Shown here: positions 1 through 8,517 of the stretch, piece after piece
Position numbering within the stretch: the first letter of the stretch is position 1
How the letters are laid out: every line of letters starts with the position of its first letter
Assembly: GCF_002943715.1 (NCBI RefSeq)
Contig: NZ_MQUA01000013.1
Location: forward strand, 186,001 to 250,000
Source of the DNA: Polaribacter filamentus
Lineage (GTDB): Bacteria > Bacteroidota > Bacteroidia > Flavobacteriales > Flavobacteriaceae
DNA length: 64,000 nt
Direction: 5' to 3'
Notes under the pieces: generated by a model
Databases searched by the model: none
Seen by the model: only the letters and a program-made list of their open reading frames with translations
What the model was told of the DNA's origin: nothing
Translations under genes and position numbers: made by a program

Positions 1-284
1 AACAGTTAGCTATTTTAAATGATAAAACAATTTCTAAAAACGAAATAAGAATGCGTTTAGTAGCTACATTTTCTACAAGTCAGAAAGACATGGTTAAAAA
101 TCAACAAATTAGTTTGAGAAAAACCAGAGATAACTTTAGAAAAACACTTACTGGCGAGCAAAGAAAAATGCTAAAAGAAAGAATTGATAAAATAAGAGAC
201 ACTAAAGACAGAGGAGAATTAAAAGATGGACCAAGAGTAAATAATGTTAATAATGGTAAGAAAAAAAGAAATAATGGAAATTAG
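1..284 (+). CDS. C-terminal part of a small basic helical protein (5' end outside window)
   Basis: The reading frame is open from the first bases of the window (codon phase starts at base 3) to a TAA at 284, so the start codon lies upstream; the internal ATG at 51 is probably not the true start. About 93 residues are visible. They are rich in Lys, Arg and Gln and predicted helical, with a stretch reading LTGEQRKMLKERIDK, then a low-complexity Asn/Lys/Gly tail. The LT-x-EQ-x-x-x-L pattern resembles Spy/CpxP-like periplasmic proteins encoded beside ECF sigma factors in Flavobacteriia, but that is a weak family guess. An outer-membrane barrel gene follows 13 bases later, so the two are probably co-transcribed. 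Confidence 0.6.
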   Translation, partial: QLAILNDKTISKNEIRMRLVATFSTSQKDMVKNQQISLRKTRDNFRKTLTGEQRKMLKERIDKIRDTKDRGELKDGPRVNNVNNGKKKRNNGN

Positions 285-297
285 CTTTTAACTATTT

Positions 298-1206
298 ATG
301 ACGCATATTTATCAAAGGTTTAAAAACACATTTAAAGTTTTTGGGTTGCTATTGTTTTCAATAGCAACCTCTTTTTGTTCGTATGGACAAGAAGAAAAGG
401 TTGATGATTTAGACGGTTTAATTGATGAACTTTTTTTTAGAGATCAACAATTTTTAGAAGAATTAATAGAGAGTAATTTTTCATATAATTTTTTATATAC
501 GTCTGTTTCTTACAATAGTAATACGTATTTTTCGGGTAGAGATTCTGGTACAGATCAGTTTAACGTAATTCCTCAAGTTTCCTATTATCATTCATCAGGC
601 TTTAACGCTAGTGTTTCTGGAATTTATTACCAAAATTTTGATCCAAGTTGGGATTTCACAAGTCTTTCTGTTGGATATTTTAATTCCATTGGTAAAAAGA
701 AAAGCATACTATATAACGTAGGGTATTCAAAGTATTTTTACACAGATAATTTTGATGATTTCACTAATTCTGTAGATCTAAGTGTAGGTATTAGAAACAA
801 CAAACGAAGTTTAGGATCTACAATTTCTGCTTCTTATCTTTTTGGAACTGATAATTCATTTCAAATTGTTTCTAACAGTTTTGTTAATTTTACACTAAAA
901 AGAACTTCTAATTTTGCGGTGCGCTTTAGGCCTAGCATTCATTTTATTATTGCAAAACAAACTCTTTCAGTTCAAAAAAATATAGTTATAAACGGACGAA
1001 AAGTTTTACAAACGGTAAGTTATGATATTTTTGATTTGCTAAATACACAACTAAATTTTCCAATTTCTTTAACCTCTAAAGCCTGGGATTTTGAAGTAGG
1101 TTACAACTTAAATTTACCAAAAGCAACTTCTGCAGAGAGCGATTTACCAATAACAGGATTCTTTAATTTATCTGTTGGTTATATGTTTGACTTAAATAAA
1201 AAATAG
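298..1206 (+). CDS. secreted outer-membrane beta-barrel-like protein
   Basis: The product has 302 residues. A hydrophobic signal segment at residues 13-30 ends near CSYGQ, so it should be exported. The mature part is rich in Tyr, Phe, Ser and Asn with alternating polar/apolar strands and ends with a strand finishing in an aromatic-rich stretch (VGYMFDLNKK), as expected for an outer-membrane barrel. An acidic helical stretch (about residues 35-58) precedes the barrel. No catalytic motif or named family is recognised. It follows the small helical protein by 13 bases, suggesting one operon with it and with genes upstream of the window. Confidence 0.6.
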   Translation: MTHIYQRFKNTFKVFGLLLFSIATSFCSYGQEEKVDDLDGLIDELFFRDQQFLEELIESNFSYNFLYTSVSYNSNTYFSGRDSGTDQFNVIPQVSYYHSSGFNASVSGIYYQNFDPSWDFTSLSVGYFNSIGKKKSILYNVGYSKYFYTDNFDDFTNSVDLSVGIRNNKRSLGSTISASYLFGTDNSFQIVSNSFVNFTLKRTSNFAVRFRPSIHFIIAKQTLSVQKNIVINGRKVLQTVSYDIFDLLNTQLNFPISLTSKAWDFEVGYNLNLPKATSAESDLPITGFFNLSVGYMFDLNKK

Positions 1207-1257
1207 TAAAATCTTTTTATTTAAGTCAATTAATCGTAATATTGCAATAAACAAATT

Positions 1258-1586
1258 AAGAGGGGTTTAACCAACTCAGAAATATTTACAGAAGAATAAA
1301 ATGAAATTGTGGCCATTTCAAAAGTGTCAGGTCATCCTGCAAGAATAGCTATTTTAGAATTTATTATAAAACTTAATTCCTGTGTTTGTGGAGATTTGGT
1401 AAAAGACATTGGTTTGGCAAAACCCACTATTTCTCAATATTTAAAAGAGGTGAAAAATTAGGAATTATAAAAGGCACCATAGATGGCACAAGTGAATGTT
1501 ATCGCATATATCAAGATAATTGGGATAAAATAAAAAATATTTTGGGCAAATTTTTAAACAAAAATTCAACTGGAGGCTGTTGTTAA
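1258..1586 (+). pseudogene. ArsR-family repressor remnant (lost start, nonsense codon, frameshift)
   Basis: Translating 1258-1456 gives an ArsR/SmtB winged-helix sequence with the segments SGHPARIAILEFI, CVCGDLV and LAKPTISQYLKEVKN. The CVCGDL metal-sensor box of arsenic repressors is visible. The frame is then lost: one T appears missing near 1459, and the rest of the protein (LGIIKGTIDG... ending STGGCC at 1586) continues in another frame. There is also an in-frame TAA at 1297-1299 where relatives have Gln, and no ATG where the N-terminus should begin (AAG at 1258). Three separate lesions argue for a true pseudogene. The DUF6428 gene, its usual arsenic-operon partner, follows 13 bases downstream. 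Confidence 0.75.
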
Positions 1587-1599
1587 AAAAATAGAAATT

Positions 1600-2067
1600 A
1601 TGAAATTATCAGAAATTAAAAATCATTTAAAAGGTATAAGTAAAATAGGCTTTCAATTACCAAACGGTAACTTAGTTGCTAGCCATTTTCATGTAACAGA
1701 AGTTGGTAAAATAACGAAAGATTTTATTGATTGTGGAGGTAAAGTTAGAAGTGAAACGGTGATAAATTTTCAACTTTGGGAAGAAAATGATTACGATCAC
1801 AGATTGCATCCGGAGAAATTAATGAACATTATAGAGCTATCAGAAAAGATGTTTAAGTTTGATGATTTAGAAATCGAGGTAGAGTATCAAGGAAAAGAAA
1901 CCATTGGTAAATACAATTTAGATTTTGATGGAACCAACTTTTTATTAACTTCAAAATTAACAGCTTGTTTAGCCATAGATGCTTGCGGAATTCCGGCTGA
2001 AAAAACAAAAATTAAAATTTCTGAAGCTGTAGGTTATTCTTGTGATCCTAGTATTGGCTGTTGTTAG
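1600..2067 (+). CDS. DUF6428 family protein of an arsenic-resistance-type operon
   Basis: The product has 155 residues and matches my recollection of DUF6428 proteins, which sit between ArsR and arsenate reductase/ACR3 genes in Bacteroidetes ars operons. Its biochemical function is not established. Cysteines cluster at the C-terminus (CLAIDACG, then YSCDPSIGCC), which could bind a metalloid; that is inference. The start ATG is 13 bases after the ArsR remnant. The expected downstream arsC and transporter genes are absent, and only a 35-codon stub follows, so the operon appears truncated and its repressor dead. Confidence 0.65.
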   Translation: MKLSEIKNHLKGISKIGFQLPNGNLVASHFHVTEVGKITKDFIDCGGKVRSETVINFQLWEENDYDHRLHPEKLMNIIELSEKMFKFDDLEIEVEYQGKETIGKYNLDFDGTNFLLTSKLTACLAIDACGIPAEKTKIKISEAVGYSCDPSIGCC

Positions 2068-2073
2068 TTAAAA

Positions 2074-2178
2074 TTGAAAGAAACCAAAGTGAATTTATCC
2101 GAAGAAAATTTCACAATGGATTATCTAGTGTCATTAGATTTATTGGAAGAAAAAATTGATATTAAAATTTTCACATAA
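2074..2178 (+). pseudogene. short open stub after the DUF6428 gene
   Basis: From a TTG at 2074 to a TAA at 2178 there are 34 codons in one frame, including ENFTMDYLVSLDLLEEKID. It lies where the next ars operon gene would be, immediately before a terminator hairpin. It is too short to be assigned to a family; it may be a remnant of a deleted gene or a chance open frame. Confidence 0.25.
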
Positions 2179-2181
2179 AAA

Positions 2182-2220
2182 AAACAGCGATTTAAGTTTT
2201 AAACTAAATCACTGTTTATT
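2182..2220. terminator. bidirectional terminator between the ars remnant and rluD-like gene
   Basis: Arms 2182-2194 and 2205-2217 pair over 13 bases with one mismatch around a 10-base loop. An A-run lies on the left and T-rich sequence on the right, so it can serve both converging transcription units. Confidence 0.75.
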
Positions 2221-2250
2221 TTATAAATAAGCTGTTAAATTGTAAAAAAA

Positions 2251-3288
2251 TTATTCAAATTCATGTTTAGAATTCTCAGAATACATTCTCCATTTTTCTA
2301 AACAATCAACCATATCTTGCGGAACTTCCGTATTAAACTGCATAAACTCTCCGGTTTTTGGATGCGTAAATCCTAGTGTTTTTGCGTGTAAAGCTTGTCT
2401 TGGTAACACTTTAAAACAGTTCTGTACAAATTGCTTGTATTTTGTAAAAGTAGTTCCTTTTAAAACGCCGTCGCCCCCATAACGTTCGTCATTAAAAAGT
2501 GTGTGACCAATATGTTTAAAATGCGCCCTAATTTGATGCGTTCTCCCGGTTTCTAATTTACATTGCACTAAAGTTACATACGTTAAACGCTCTAAAACTT
2601 TATAGTGGGTAACTGCATGTTTCCCAAAATCGCCATCAGGAAAAACAGACATTTGCAAACGATTTTTTAAACTGCGGCCTATATTGCCTTCAATTGTGCC
2701 TTCATCATCTTCAATATTTCCCCAAACTAATGCATAATACAAACGTTCTGTAGTTCTATCAAAAAACTGACGCGATAAATTAGCCATTGCAAATTCGGTT
2801 TTTGCAATTACTAATAATCCGCTGGTATCTTTATCAATTCTATGCACCAAACCTGGTCTTTCATTAGAATTTGTAGGCAAATTTTCTATGTGATAAATTA
2901 AACCGTTTACCAAAGTTCCAGAATAATTTCCATGACCTGGATGTACGACCATTCCTGCTGGTTTGTTTACAACAATTACGGTATCATCTTCATAAATAAT
3001 ATCTAAAGGAATCTCTTCTGCAACTAATAAATTTTCTGCCGGTGGATAGGCCAAAACAATTCTTACAATATCATTTGGCTTTACTTTATGATTTGATTTT
3101 ACAGCAACATCATTCACTAAAACATTACCAGCTTTTGCAGCTTGTTGCACTTTATTTCTTGTAGAACCTTCAATAAAGTTCATTAAGAATTTATCAACTC
3201 TTAAAGGCTCTTGACCAACACTAGCCGTAAATCTGTAGTGTTCGTATAAATCATCATTATCATTATCTTCAGAAATATTTTCTTGCAT
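2251..3288 (-). CDS. rluD: RluA/RluD-family 23S rRNA pseudouridine synthase
   Basis: The protein converts specific uridines of rRNA to pseudouridine in the cytoplasm. Its 345 residues contain an acidic N-terminus, an S4 RNA-binding domain (about residues 28-80, with RVDKFL) and the catalytic domain with the signature HRIDKDTSGLLV at residues 149-160; Asp152 is the catalytic nucleophile. GRTHQIRAH is also present. The length is typical of the family. The start ATG at 3288 precedes the S4 domain by a normal distance. The gene lies downstream of the PASTA-protein gene on the same strand, separated by a heptanucleotide tandem repeat. RluD is the best paralogue guess from the S4 domain and length. 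Confidence 0.85.
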   Translation of the reverse strand: MQENISEDNDNDDLYEHYRFTASVGQEPLRVDKFLMNFIEGSTRNKVQQAAKAGNVLVNDVAVKSNHKVKPNDIVRIVLAYPPAENLLVAEEIPLDIIYEDDTVIVVNKPAGMVVHPGHGNYSGTLVNGLIYHIENLPTNSNERPGLVHRIDKDTSGLLVIAKTEFAMANLSRQFFDRTTERLYYALVWGNIEDDEGTIEGNIGRSLKNRLQMSVFPDGDFGKHAVTHYKVLERLTYVTLVQCKLETGRTHQIRAHFKHIGHTLFNDERYGGDGVLKGTTFTKYKQFVQNCFKVLPRQALHAKTLGFTHPKTGEFMQFNTEVPQDMVDCLEKWRMYSENSKHEFE

Positions 3289-3320
3289 GTTTTTTATTTT
3301 AATTGCAAATATTTTAAATT

Positions 3321-3379
3321 TGCTTACTGCTTACTGCTTACTGCTTACTGCTTACTGCTTACTGCTTACTGCTTACTGC
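3321..3379. repeat. heptanucleotide tandem repeat (tgcttac, 8 copies plus 3 bases)
   Basis: A perfect head-to-tail array of the 7-mer tgcttac (gcagtaa on the other strand) occupies 59 bases. Its right end supplies the last Gln codon and the TAA stop (3373-3375) of the PASTA protein, and its left end is 32 bases upstream of the rluD-like start. Because 7 is not a multiple of 3, but the stop is in the first coding-side unit, copy-number change should not alter the PASTA protein; it would alter spacing upstream of the rluD-like gene. Confidence 0.95.
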
Positions 3380-3981
3380 GCCTCTTCTTCTATAATAAGT
3401 TCTTCTGGTATTATTACCGGCGTCCCGTCACCTTCACCATCCCCTAAAACCAATTGAATTATAGAGTGTTTTTCTAATTTGTCATTTGCATTCACAATTT
3501 TTCCTTTGTGTTTTAAACCTCTAACAACGTCTTTGCCAATATCATTTACATAGGTAAAATTTATTCCAACGATAAAACCAATTGCTCGTAATTCAGAAAT
3601 AGCTTGTCTTTTTGTTCGTCCGTTTAAATTAGGAATTGTAATATCTCTATATTTAGAAGGATTTAAACTCAGGTAAATTTTACGTTTTTCTTTTACAAAA
3701 GCACCAGCTAACGGATTTTGTTCAATCACAGATTTTTTAGGATAGGTAGGATTGTATCTTGCGCTATCTTTTACTACAAAATCTAAATTTAATTCATTTA
3801 ATGTTCTTTCAGCCTCAGTAATTGTTAGTTTGTGTAAATCGGGAACTTGAATTCTTTGATCGTGATTTGTAGTAACATTTAACCAAAACTTTAAGAAAAA
3901 GACAAATACAACTACACCAATAACTGCAAATGCAATTTGCTTAAAAAAGGTTTTACTTTTAAAAAACTGAATTATACTCAT
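3373..3981 (-). CDS. small membrane-anchored protein with two PASTA domains
   Basis: The product has 202 residues: a short cytoplasmic N-terminus, one transmembrane helix (about residues 14-36), and two PASTA repeats outside the membrane (about 45-108 and 113-178). PASTA domains bind peptidoglycan fragments or beta-lactams in kinase and PBP families; here no kinase or transpeptidase domain is attached, as is usual for the small Bacteroidetes version. An acidic tail (EELIIEEEAQ) ends in the tandem repeat. It is divergent from the D-Ala-D-Ala ligase gene, another peptidoglycan gene, and upstream of the rluD-like gene, a common arrangement in this group. Confidence 0.8.
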   Translation of the reverse strand: MSIIQFFKSKTFFKQIAFAVIGVVVFVFFLKFWLNVTTNHDQRIQVPDLHKLTITEAERTLNELNLDFVVKDSARYNPTYPKKSVIEQNPLAGAFVKEKRKIYLSLNPSKYRDITIPNLNGRTKRQAISELRAIGFIVGINFTYVNDIGKDVVRGLKHKGKIVNANDKLEKHSIIQLVLGDGEGDGTPVIIPEELIIEEEAQ

Positions 3982-3999
3982 AGAAAAGTTTTAAGGGTT

Positions 4000-4007
4000 C
4001 AAAGATA
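4000..4007 (-). promoter_or_regulatory. -7 element for the PASTA-protein gene
   Basis: On the minus strand the sequence reads TATCTTTG, matching TAnnTTTG, 19 bases before the ATG at 3981. No convincing TTG is seen at -33. Confidence 0.45.
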
Positions 4008-4020
4008 TAAAAACTAAACG

Positions 4021-4052
4021 TTGTTGTTTCTATTTATATTTTGATAAATTTG
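4021..4052 (+). promoter_or_regulatory. Bacteroidetes-type promoter of the D-Ala-D-Ala ligase gene
   Basis: TTG at 4024-4026 is followed after 18 bases by TAAATTTG at 4045-4052, a close match to the TTG/TAnnTTTG consensus. Transcription would begin near 4058, giving a short leader before the ATG at 4072 rather than the ATG at 4095. Confidence 0.6.
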
Positions 4053-4094
4053 TTTTTATTATTTTAGATTGATGAAAAAAATATAGCGATTGTA

Positions 4095-5045
4095 ATGGGT
4101 GGATTTTCATCCGAAGTAAACATTTCTTTAACAAGTGGAAGTGTCGTTTACAAGCATTTAGACAAGGATAAATTCACTTCTTTTAGAGTTCATATTTTAA
4201 AAGAAAAATGGGTTGCTTTGGATGATCAAGAAAATGAATATACAATAGATAAAAACAATTTTTCATTTTTAATGGATGGAAAATCAATCATTTTCGATTG
4301 TGTTTTTAATGCAATTCACGGAAATCCTGGAGAAAACGGGGTATTACTTGCCTATTTTGATTTAGTAGGAATCAAGCATACTTCTGCACCTTATTATCAA
4401 ATGGCATTAACATTTAACAAACGAGATACCTTAAGCGTAGTGAAAGAATATGGTGTTAAAACGGCAATTTCTGTCTATTTAAATAAAGGTGATGTCATAG
4501 ATACGGATGAAATAATTGCTAAAGTTGGCTTGCCATGTTTTATAAAACCAAACAATGCAGGTTCTAGCTATGGTATTTCGAAAGCGTATTCTAAAGAGGA
4601 AATTTTAATCGGTATTGAAGTTGCATATAAAGAGGATTCTGCTATTTTAATTGAGTCTTTTTTAGACGGAACAGAGGTTTCTGTTGGTGTTATTCAATAT
4701 AAAGGAGAAACAAAAGTTTTGCCTATTACAGAGATTGTTTCAGAAAATGATTTTTTTGATTATCAGGCAAAATATGAAGGAAAATCGCATGAAATTACAC
4801 CTGCAAGAATTTCATCCGAAGAACAGCTTAAAGTAGAGGCCGTTGCAGAAAAGGTGTATAAAGTTTTAAATATGTCTGGTTTTTCGAGATCGGAATATAT
4901 TTTGGTAAATGGCGAACCTCATTTTTTAGAAATAAATACAGTTCCTGGTTTAACAGAAGCTAGTATTTTGCCGCAACAAGCGCAAGCAGCCGGAATTTCT
5001 TTAGCCGAATTATTTGAATCTGCTATTGAATCTGCTTTGGTTTAG
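4095..5045 (+). CDS. ddl: D-alanine--D-alanine ligase (N-terminus displaced by a poly-A frameshift)
   Basis: Ddl joins two D-Ala with ATP to make the peptidoglycan dipeptide. The ATP-grasp fold is clear: GGFSSEVNISLTSG at the start, PNNAGSSYGISKA, EVSVGV, and the C-terminal EINTVPGLTEAS. The open frame starts at the Met of the conserved VMGG motif. The natural start is almost certainly the ATG at 4072, which would add MKKNIAIV and complete the first beta strand. That ATG is out of frame because the A-run at 4075-4081 has seven As where eight are needed. This is either a one-base sequencing error, a real inactivating change, or a slippage site. The gene should be essential, so an error or slippage is more likely. 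Neighbours are the PASTA gene (divergent) and coaD downstream. Confidence 0.85.
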   Translation: MGGFSSEVNISLTSGSVVYKHLDKDKFTSFRVHILKEKWVALDDQENEYTIDKNNFSFLMDGKSIIFDCVFNAIHGNPGENGVLLAYFDLVGIKHTSAPYYQMALTFNKRDTLSVVKEYGVKTAISVYLNKGDVIDTDEIIAKVGLPCFIKPNNAGSSYGISKAYSKEEILIGIEVAYKEDSAILIESFLDGTEVSVGVIQYKGETKVLPITEIVSENDFFDYQAKYEGKSHEITPARISSEEQLKVEAVAEKVYKVLNMSGFSRSEYILVNGEPHFLEINTVPGLTEASILPQQAQAAGISLAELFESAIESALV

Positions 5046-5200
5046 ATTCAGGATGTTTTAGATTCAGGATTCAGGATTTTTTAAGAACTAGTTTGATTTT
5101 ATTAGTTAATAAAGATGGTAGTTTAGATTACTGATTTGTTTTTTTATTTTTATGAAAATCAAATAATTAAAACATCAAATCAATAAAAAACAACAAACCG

Positions 5201-5617
5201 ATGAAAAGACATAATTTTAAGAAACTACAAATTTGGCAAGAAGCCATTGAATTAATTACCTTAAATTATGGGTTTACATCAAGTATACCAGATTACGAAA
5301 AGTTCGACTTAGTTAGTCAAATGAATAGATGTTCGGTTTCAATTGCATCAAATATATCAGAAGGCACCAGCAAAAGAACGAATAAACATTTTATAAAATA
5401 CCTAGATGATAGTTTAGGCTCAGCTTTTGAATGGGAAACCCAATTAATAATTTGTAAAAACCTTAATTTTATATCCAAAGAAAAGTTTTCTGATTTAGAA
5501 ATTAGAATTAAAAAATTACAACAAAAAATTTCAAATTTTATTGATAGAATAGAATCAAAAATATCTTGTCTCAAAAATAAAAAACAGGAATATTTTGAGG
5601 CAAGAAATAAGACTTAA
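5201..5617 (+). CDS. four-helix bundle protein (S23/IVS-type)
   Basis: The 138-residue protein matches the four-helix-bundle family first seen in 23S rRNA intervening sequences: LQIWQEAIEL, SQMNRCSVSIASNISEGT and the final helix with FIDRIESK are typical. The family often appears as stand-alone genes in Bacteroidetes and has no settled function. It lies between ddl and coaD, flanked on both sides by short low-complexity AT-rich spacers that contain repeats of gattcaggat (5047-5080), which suggests it is an insertion into an otherwise conserved neighbourhood. Confidence 0.8.
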   Translation: MKRHNFKKLQIWQEAIELITLNYGFTSSIPDYEKFDLVSQMNRCSVSIASNISEGTSKRTNKHFIKYLDDSLGSAFEWETQLIICKNLNFISKEKFSDLEIRIKKLQQKISNFIDRIESKISCLKNKKQEYFEARNKT

Positions 5618-5776
5618 TTTTAAGTGAGATTTTACAGGTCATGTTTCGTGAATCAAAAAAATCAAAATATCAAGTAAATTAGAGGCATCAAAAATATATA
5701 GAGAAATTAATTTTAAGTTAGAAACATAAGTCATGATTTTTGAATCAAAAAAGTCTTGAATCCAAATTAAGAAAAT

Positions 5777-6232
5777 ATGAAAAAAGCAATTTTTCCAGGA
5801 TCTTTTGATCCAATAACATTAGGTCATTTTGATATTATAAAAAGAGGTGTAAAATTGTTTGATGAACTCATTATTGCAATCGGAATCAATGCAGATAAAA
5901 AATACATGTTTTCGTTGGATGAACGCAAAAAATTTATTGAAGATTGTTTTAAAGATGAACCTAAAATAAAAGTGGTTACGTACGAAGGCTTAACAGTCCA
6001 TTTTTGCCAAAAAAATGATGTTGATTTCATTTTAAGAGGATTAAGAAATCCTGCAGATTTTGAGTTTGAAAAAGCGATTGCACACACAAACAGAGATTTA
6101 GCACCAATTGAAACGGTCTTTTTGCTAACATCGGCAAACAGATCTTATATATCTTCTTCCATTGTGCGAGATGTAATCAGAAATAATGGAGATTATACAA
6201 AATTAGTTCCTAAAACAGTAAGAGTTAAATAA
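5777..6232 (+). CDS. coaD: phosphopantetheine adenylyltransferase
   Basis: CoaD transfers AMP from ATP to 4'-phosphopantetheine, the penultimate step of coenzyme A synthesis, in the cytoplasm. The 151-residue length is standard. The nucleotidyltransferase motif TLGH lies at residues 14-17 after FPGSFDP; LRGLRN and the ISSSIVRD motif near the C-terminus complete the signature. Its stop codon TAA shares one base with the ATG of the M14 carboxypeptidase gene, so translation of the two is probably coupled. Confidence 0.93.
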   Translation: MKKAIFPGSFDPITLGHFDIIKRGVKLFDELIIAIGINADKKYMFSLDERKKFIEDCFKDEPKIKVVTYEGLTVHFCQKNDVDFILRGLRNPADFEFEKAIAHTNRDLAPIETVFLLTSANRSYISSSIVRDVIRNNGDYTKLVPKTVRVK

Positions 6233-7988
6233 TGATGAAATATTTTTTTAAAATCAGCTTTTTTGCATTCTTCTTTCTGATGATTTCTTGTGATACTACC
6301 TCCAAAGAAAACACAGATTTTACTACACTTTTTGAAAAATCAAAGGGAACAGAAACACCAGAATACAAAGATGTAATTGCATTTTATACTAAACTATCAG
6401 AAACCTATAGTCAAATTTCGATGTTCTCTTTTGGGCAAACAGATTCCGGTGAACCTTTGCATTTAGTAGTCTATAATAGAGAAGGGATTTTTAATGTTGA
6501 TGAAATTAAAAGTTCAACAAAGAACAGCATTTTAATTAACAACGGAATTCATCCGGGAGAATCAGACGGAATTGACGCTTCCATGCTGCTTTTAAGAGAT
6601 ATTGTGCAAAACGACTCTTTGCAAGAAAAGTATAAAAATTCGATTATTTGCGTAATTCCTGTTTACAATGTTGGTGGTTCTTTAAATCGAAATTCGCATT
6701 CAAGAGCCAATCAAAATGGGCCAAAAGAATATGGTTTTAGAGGAAACGCAAGAAATTTCGATTTAAACAGAGATTTTATTAAACAAGACACTAAAAATGC
6801 AGCTGCTTTTGCCGAAATTTTTCACACGGTAAATCCGGATGTTTTTGTAGATAATCATGTAAGTAATGGAGCAGATTATCAATATGCAATTACACATTTA
6901 TTTACCCAACACAACAAATTAGGCGGTAATTTAGGAGCGTTTTTACAAAACGAAATGCGTCCAAAAATAGAGGAATCTTTAGAGAATAAAGGCGTTCATA
7001 TAACACCATATGTAAATGTATGGGGTACTACCCCAGAAGCCGGTTTTTCCCAGTTTTTCGATTCGCCAAGATATTCTACAGGATACACAACACTCTTTCA
7101 TACATTGGGCTTAATGGTAGAAACGCACATGTTAAAACCGTATAAGATTAGAGTAGAGCAAACCTATGAATTGCTGTTTTCTATTTTTGATTTTACAGAA
7201 GAGAACTCCGTAATTATAAAAGATTTACGTTCTAAAGCGACACAAGAAATCTTAGCGAATAAAGCATATCCGATTCAGTTTAAAGTTGATGAAGAAAAAT
7301 ATAGCGATTTATCTTTTAAAGGATACGAAGGCGAACTCATTGATAGTAAAGTAACGAATGGAAAAAGACTGTTTTACGATAAAACGAAACCTTTTGAAAA
7401 AGTTATAAAATATTATGATGAGTTTGTAGTGATTAAAGACGTCAACATCCCGAAAGCCTATATTTTACAACAAGGTTGGCATGATATTATTGGTAGATTA
7501 GTAAACAATAAAATTGAGTTTACGCGTTTTGAAAAAGACACTACAATTACTGTGGTGGTAAGTCATATCAAAGATTTTGAAACTTCAAAAAGGCCTTATG
7601 AAGGCCATTATTTACATTTCAATACAACTATTGAGAAATCATCAGCAAAAATCAACTTTAAAAAAGGGATATTTATATTGACACCAATCAAAATGGAGTG
7701 CGTTATTTGCTTGAAACTTTAGAAGCAGAAGCTACAGATTCCTTTTTTAACTGGAACTTTTTCGATACTATTTTACAACAAAAAGAAGGGTATTCTGCCT
7801 ATGTTTTTGAAGATGTTGCAGAAAAGATTCTGTTAGAAAACCCTACAATAAAAAAAGCTTTTGAAGATAAATTAGCTTCGGATGCTGATTTTGCTAAAAA
7901 CCCACGTGCGCAATTAGATTTTATTTACAAAAATTCTGTTTATTATGAAAAAGCTCATGTACGTTTACCCGTTTTTAAAATTTTCTAA
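6232..7988 (+). pseudogene. M14-family zinc carboxypeptidase lipoprotein, frameshifted
   Basis: The gene encodes an exported metallocarboxypeptidase of about 585 residues in two frames. The first frame (to 7722) has a lipobox ending at Cys20 (FFLMISC) and the M14 domain with HPGE at residues 107-110 (zinc ligands His and Glu) and DNH near residue 207. After a GGG at 7666-7668, where four Gs are expected, the frame changes; the C-terminal part (GVRYLLETLEAEATDSFF to LPVFKIF) is read in the frame ending at 7988. A single missing G explains everything, so this may be a sequencing error rather than a dead gene. It overlaps coaD by one base and the next lipoprotein gene by about 40 bases. Confidence 0.75.
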
Positions 7989-8517
7989 ATTTCAATTTTT
8001 GATAAAATATTTTTTTAGTTCCGTTTTTTTATTTGTTTTAATGAGTTGCAATAACGCTGCAAATCCTGTTAAAAAAGACATCAAAGAAATTGCAAAAGAA
8101 ATTATGACAGATGCCAAAAACTGCGCATTAATTACCATAGATTCTTTAGGGGTTGCGCATGTAAGAGCAATGGATCCTTTTTTGCCAGAAGAAGACTTTA
8201 CAGTTTGGATGGGAACAAATTCGAGAAGTTTAAAAGTTCGTCAGATTAAAAAAAACAAGAACGTAACCTTGTATTATTTTGACGCAAAAAGTGCGAGTTA
8301 TGTTACGTTACAAGGAACTGCAAACATCGTAAATACCCAAAAGGAGAAAGAAAAATTCTGGAAAACAGCATGGGAAAATTTTTATAAAAACAAAACAACA
8401 GATTTTATGTTGATAAAGTTTATACCTAATAAAGCAACGATCATAAGTGAGAAATACCAAATTTTAGGGGACTCAATTTCTTGGGAAACTCCAATTATTA
8501 AATTTAAAAATGAATAA
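7945..8517 (+). CDS. PNPOx-like split-barrel lipoprotein
   Basis: The 190-residue product starts within the end of the M14 gene. Two ATGs (7945, 7957) precede a hydrophobic stretch ending in a lipobox at LFVLMSC, so it is probably a lipoprotein. The rest resembles pyridoxamine-5'-phosphate-oxidase-like (general stress protein 26-type) flavin- or F420-binding barrels: LITIDSLGVAHVRAMDP, FTVWMGTNSRSLKVRQI and VTLYYFD. Family members bind flavins, but the substrate is unknown. The stop overlaps the ATG of the next gene by eight bases. Confidence 0.7.
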   Translation: MKKLMYVYPFLKFSKFQFLIKYFFSSVFLFVLMSCNNAANPVKKDIKEIAKEIMTDAKNCALITIDSLGVAHVRAMDPFLPEEDFTVWMGTNSRSLKVRQIKKNKNVTLYYFDAKSASYVTLQGTANIVNTQKEKEKFWKTAWENFYKNKTTDFMLIKFIPNKATIISEKYQILGDSISWETPIIKFKNE

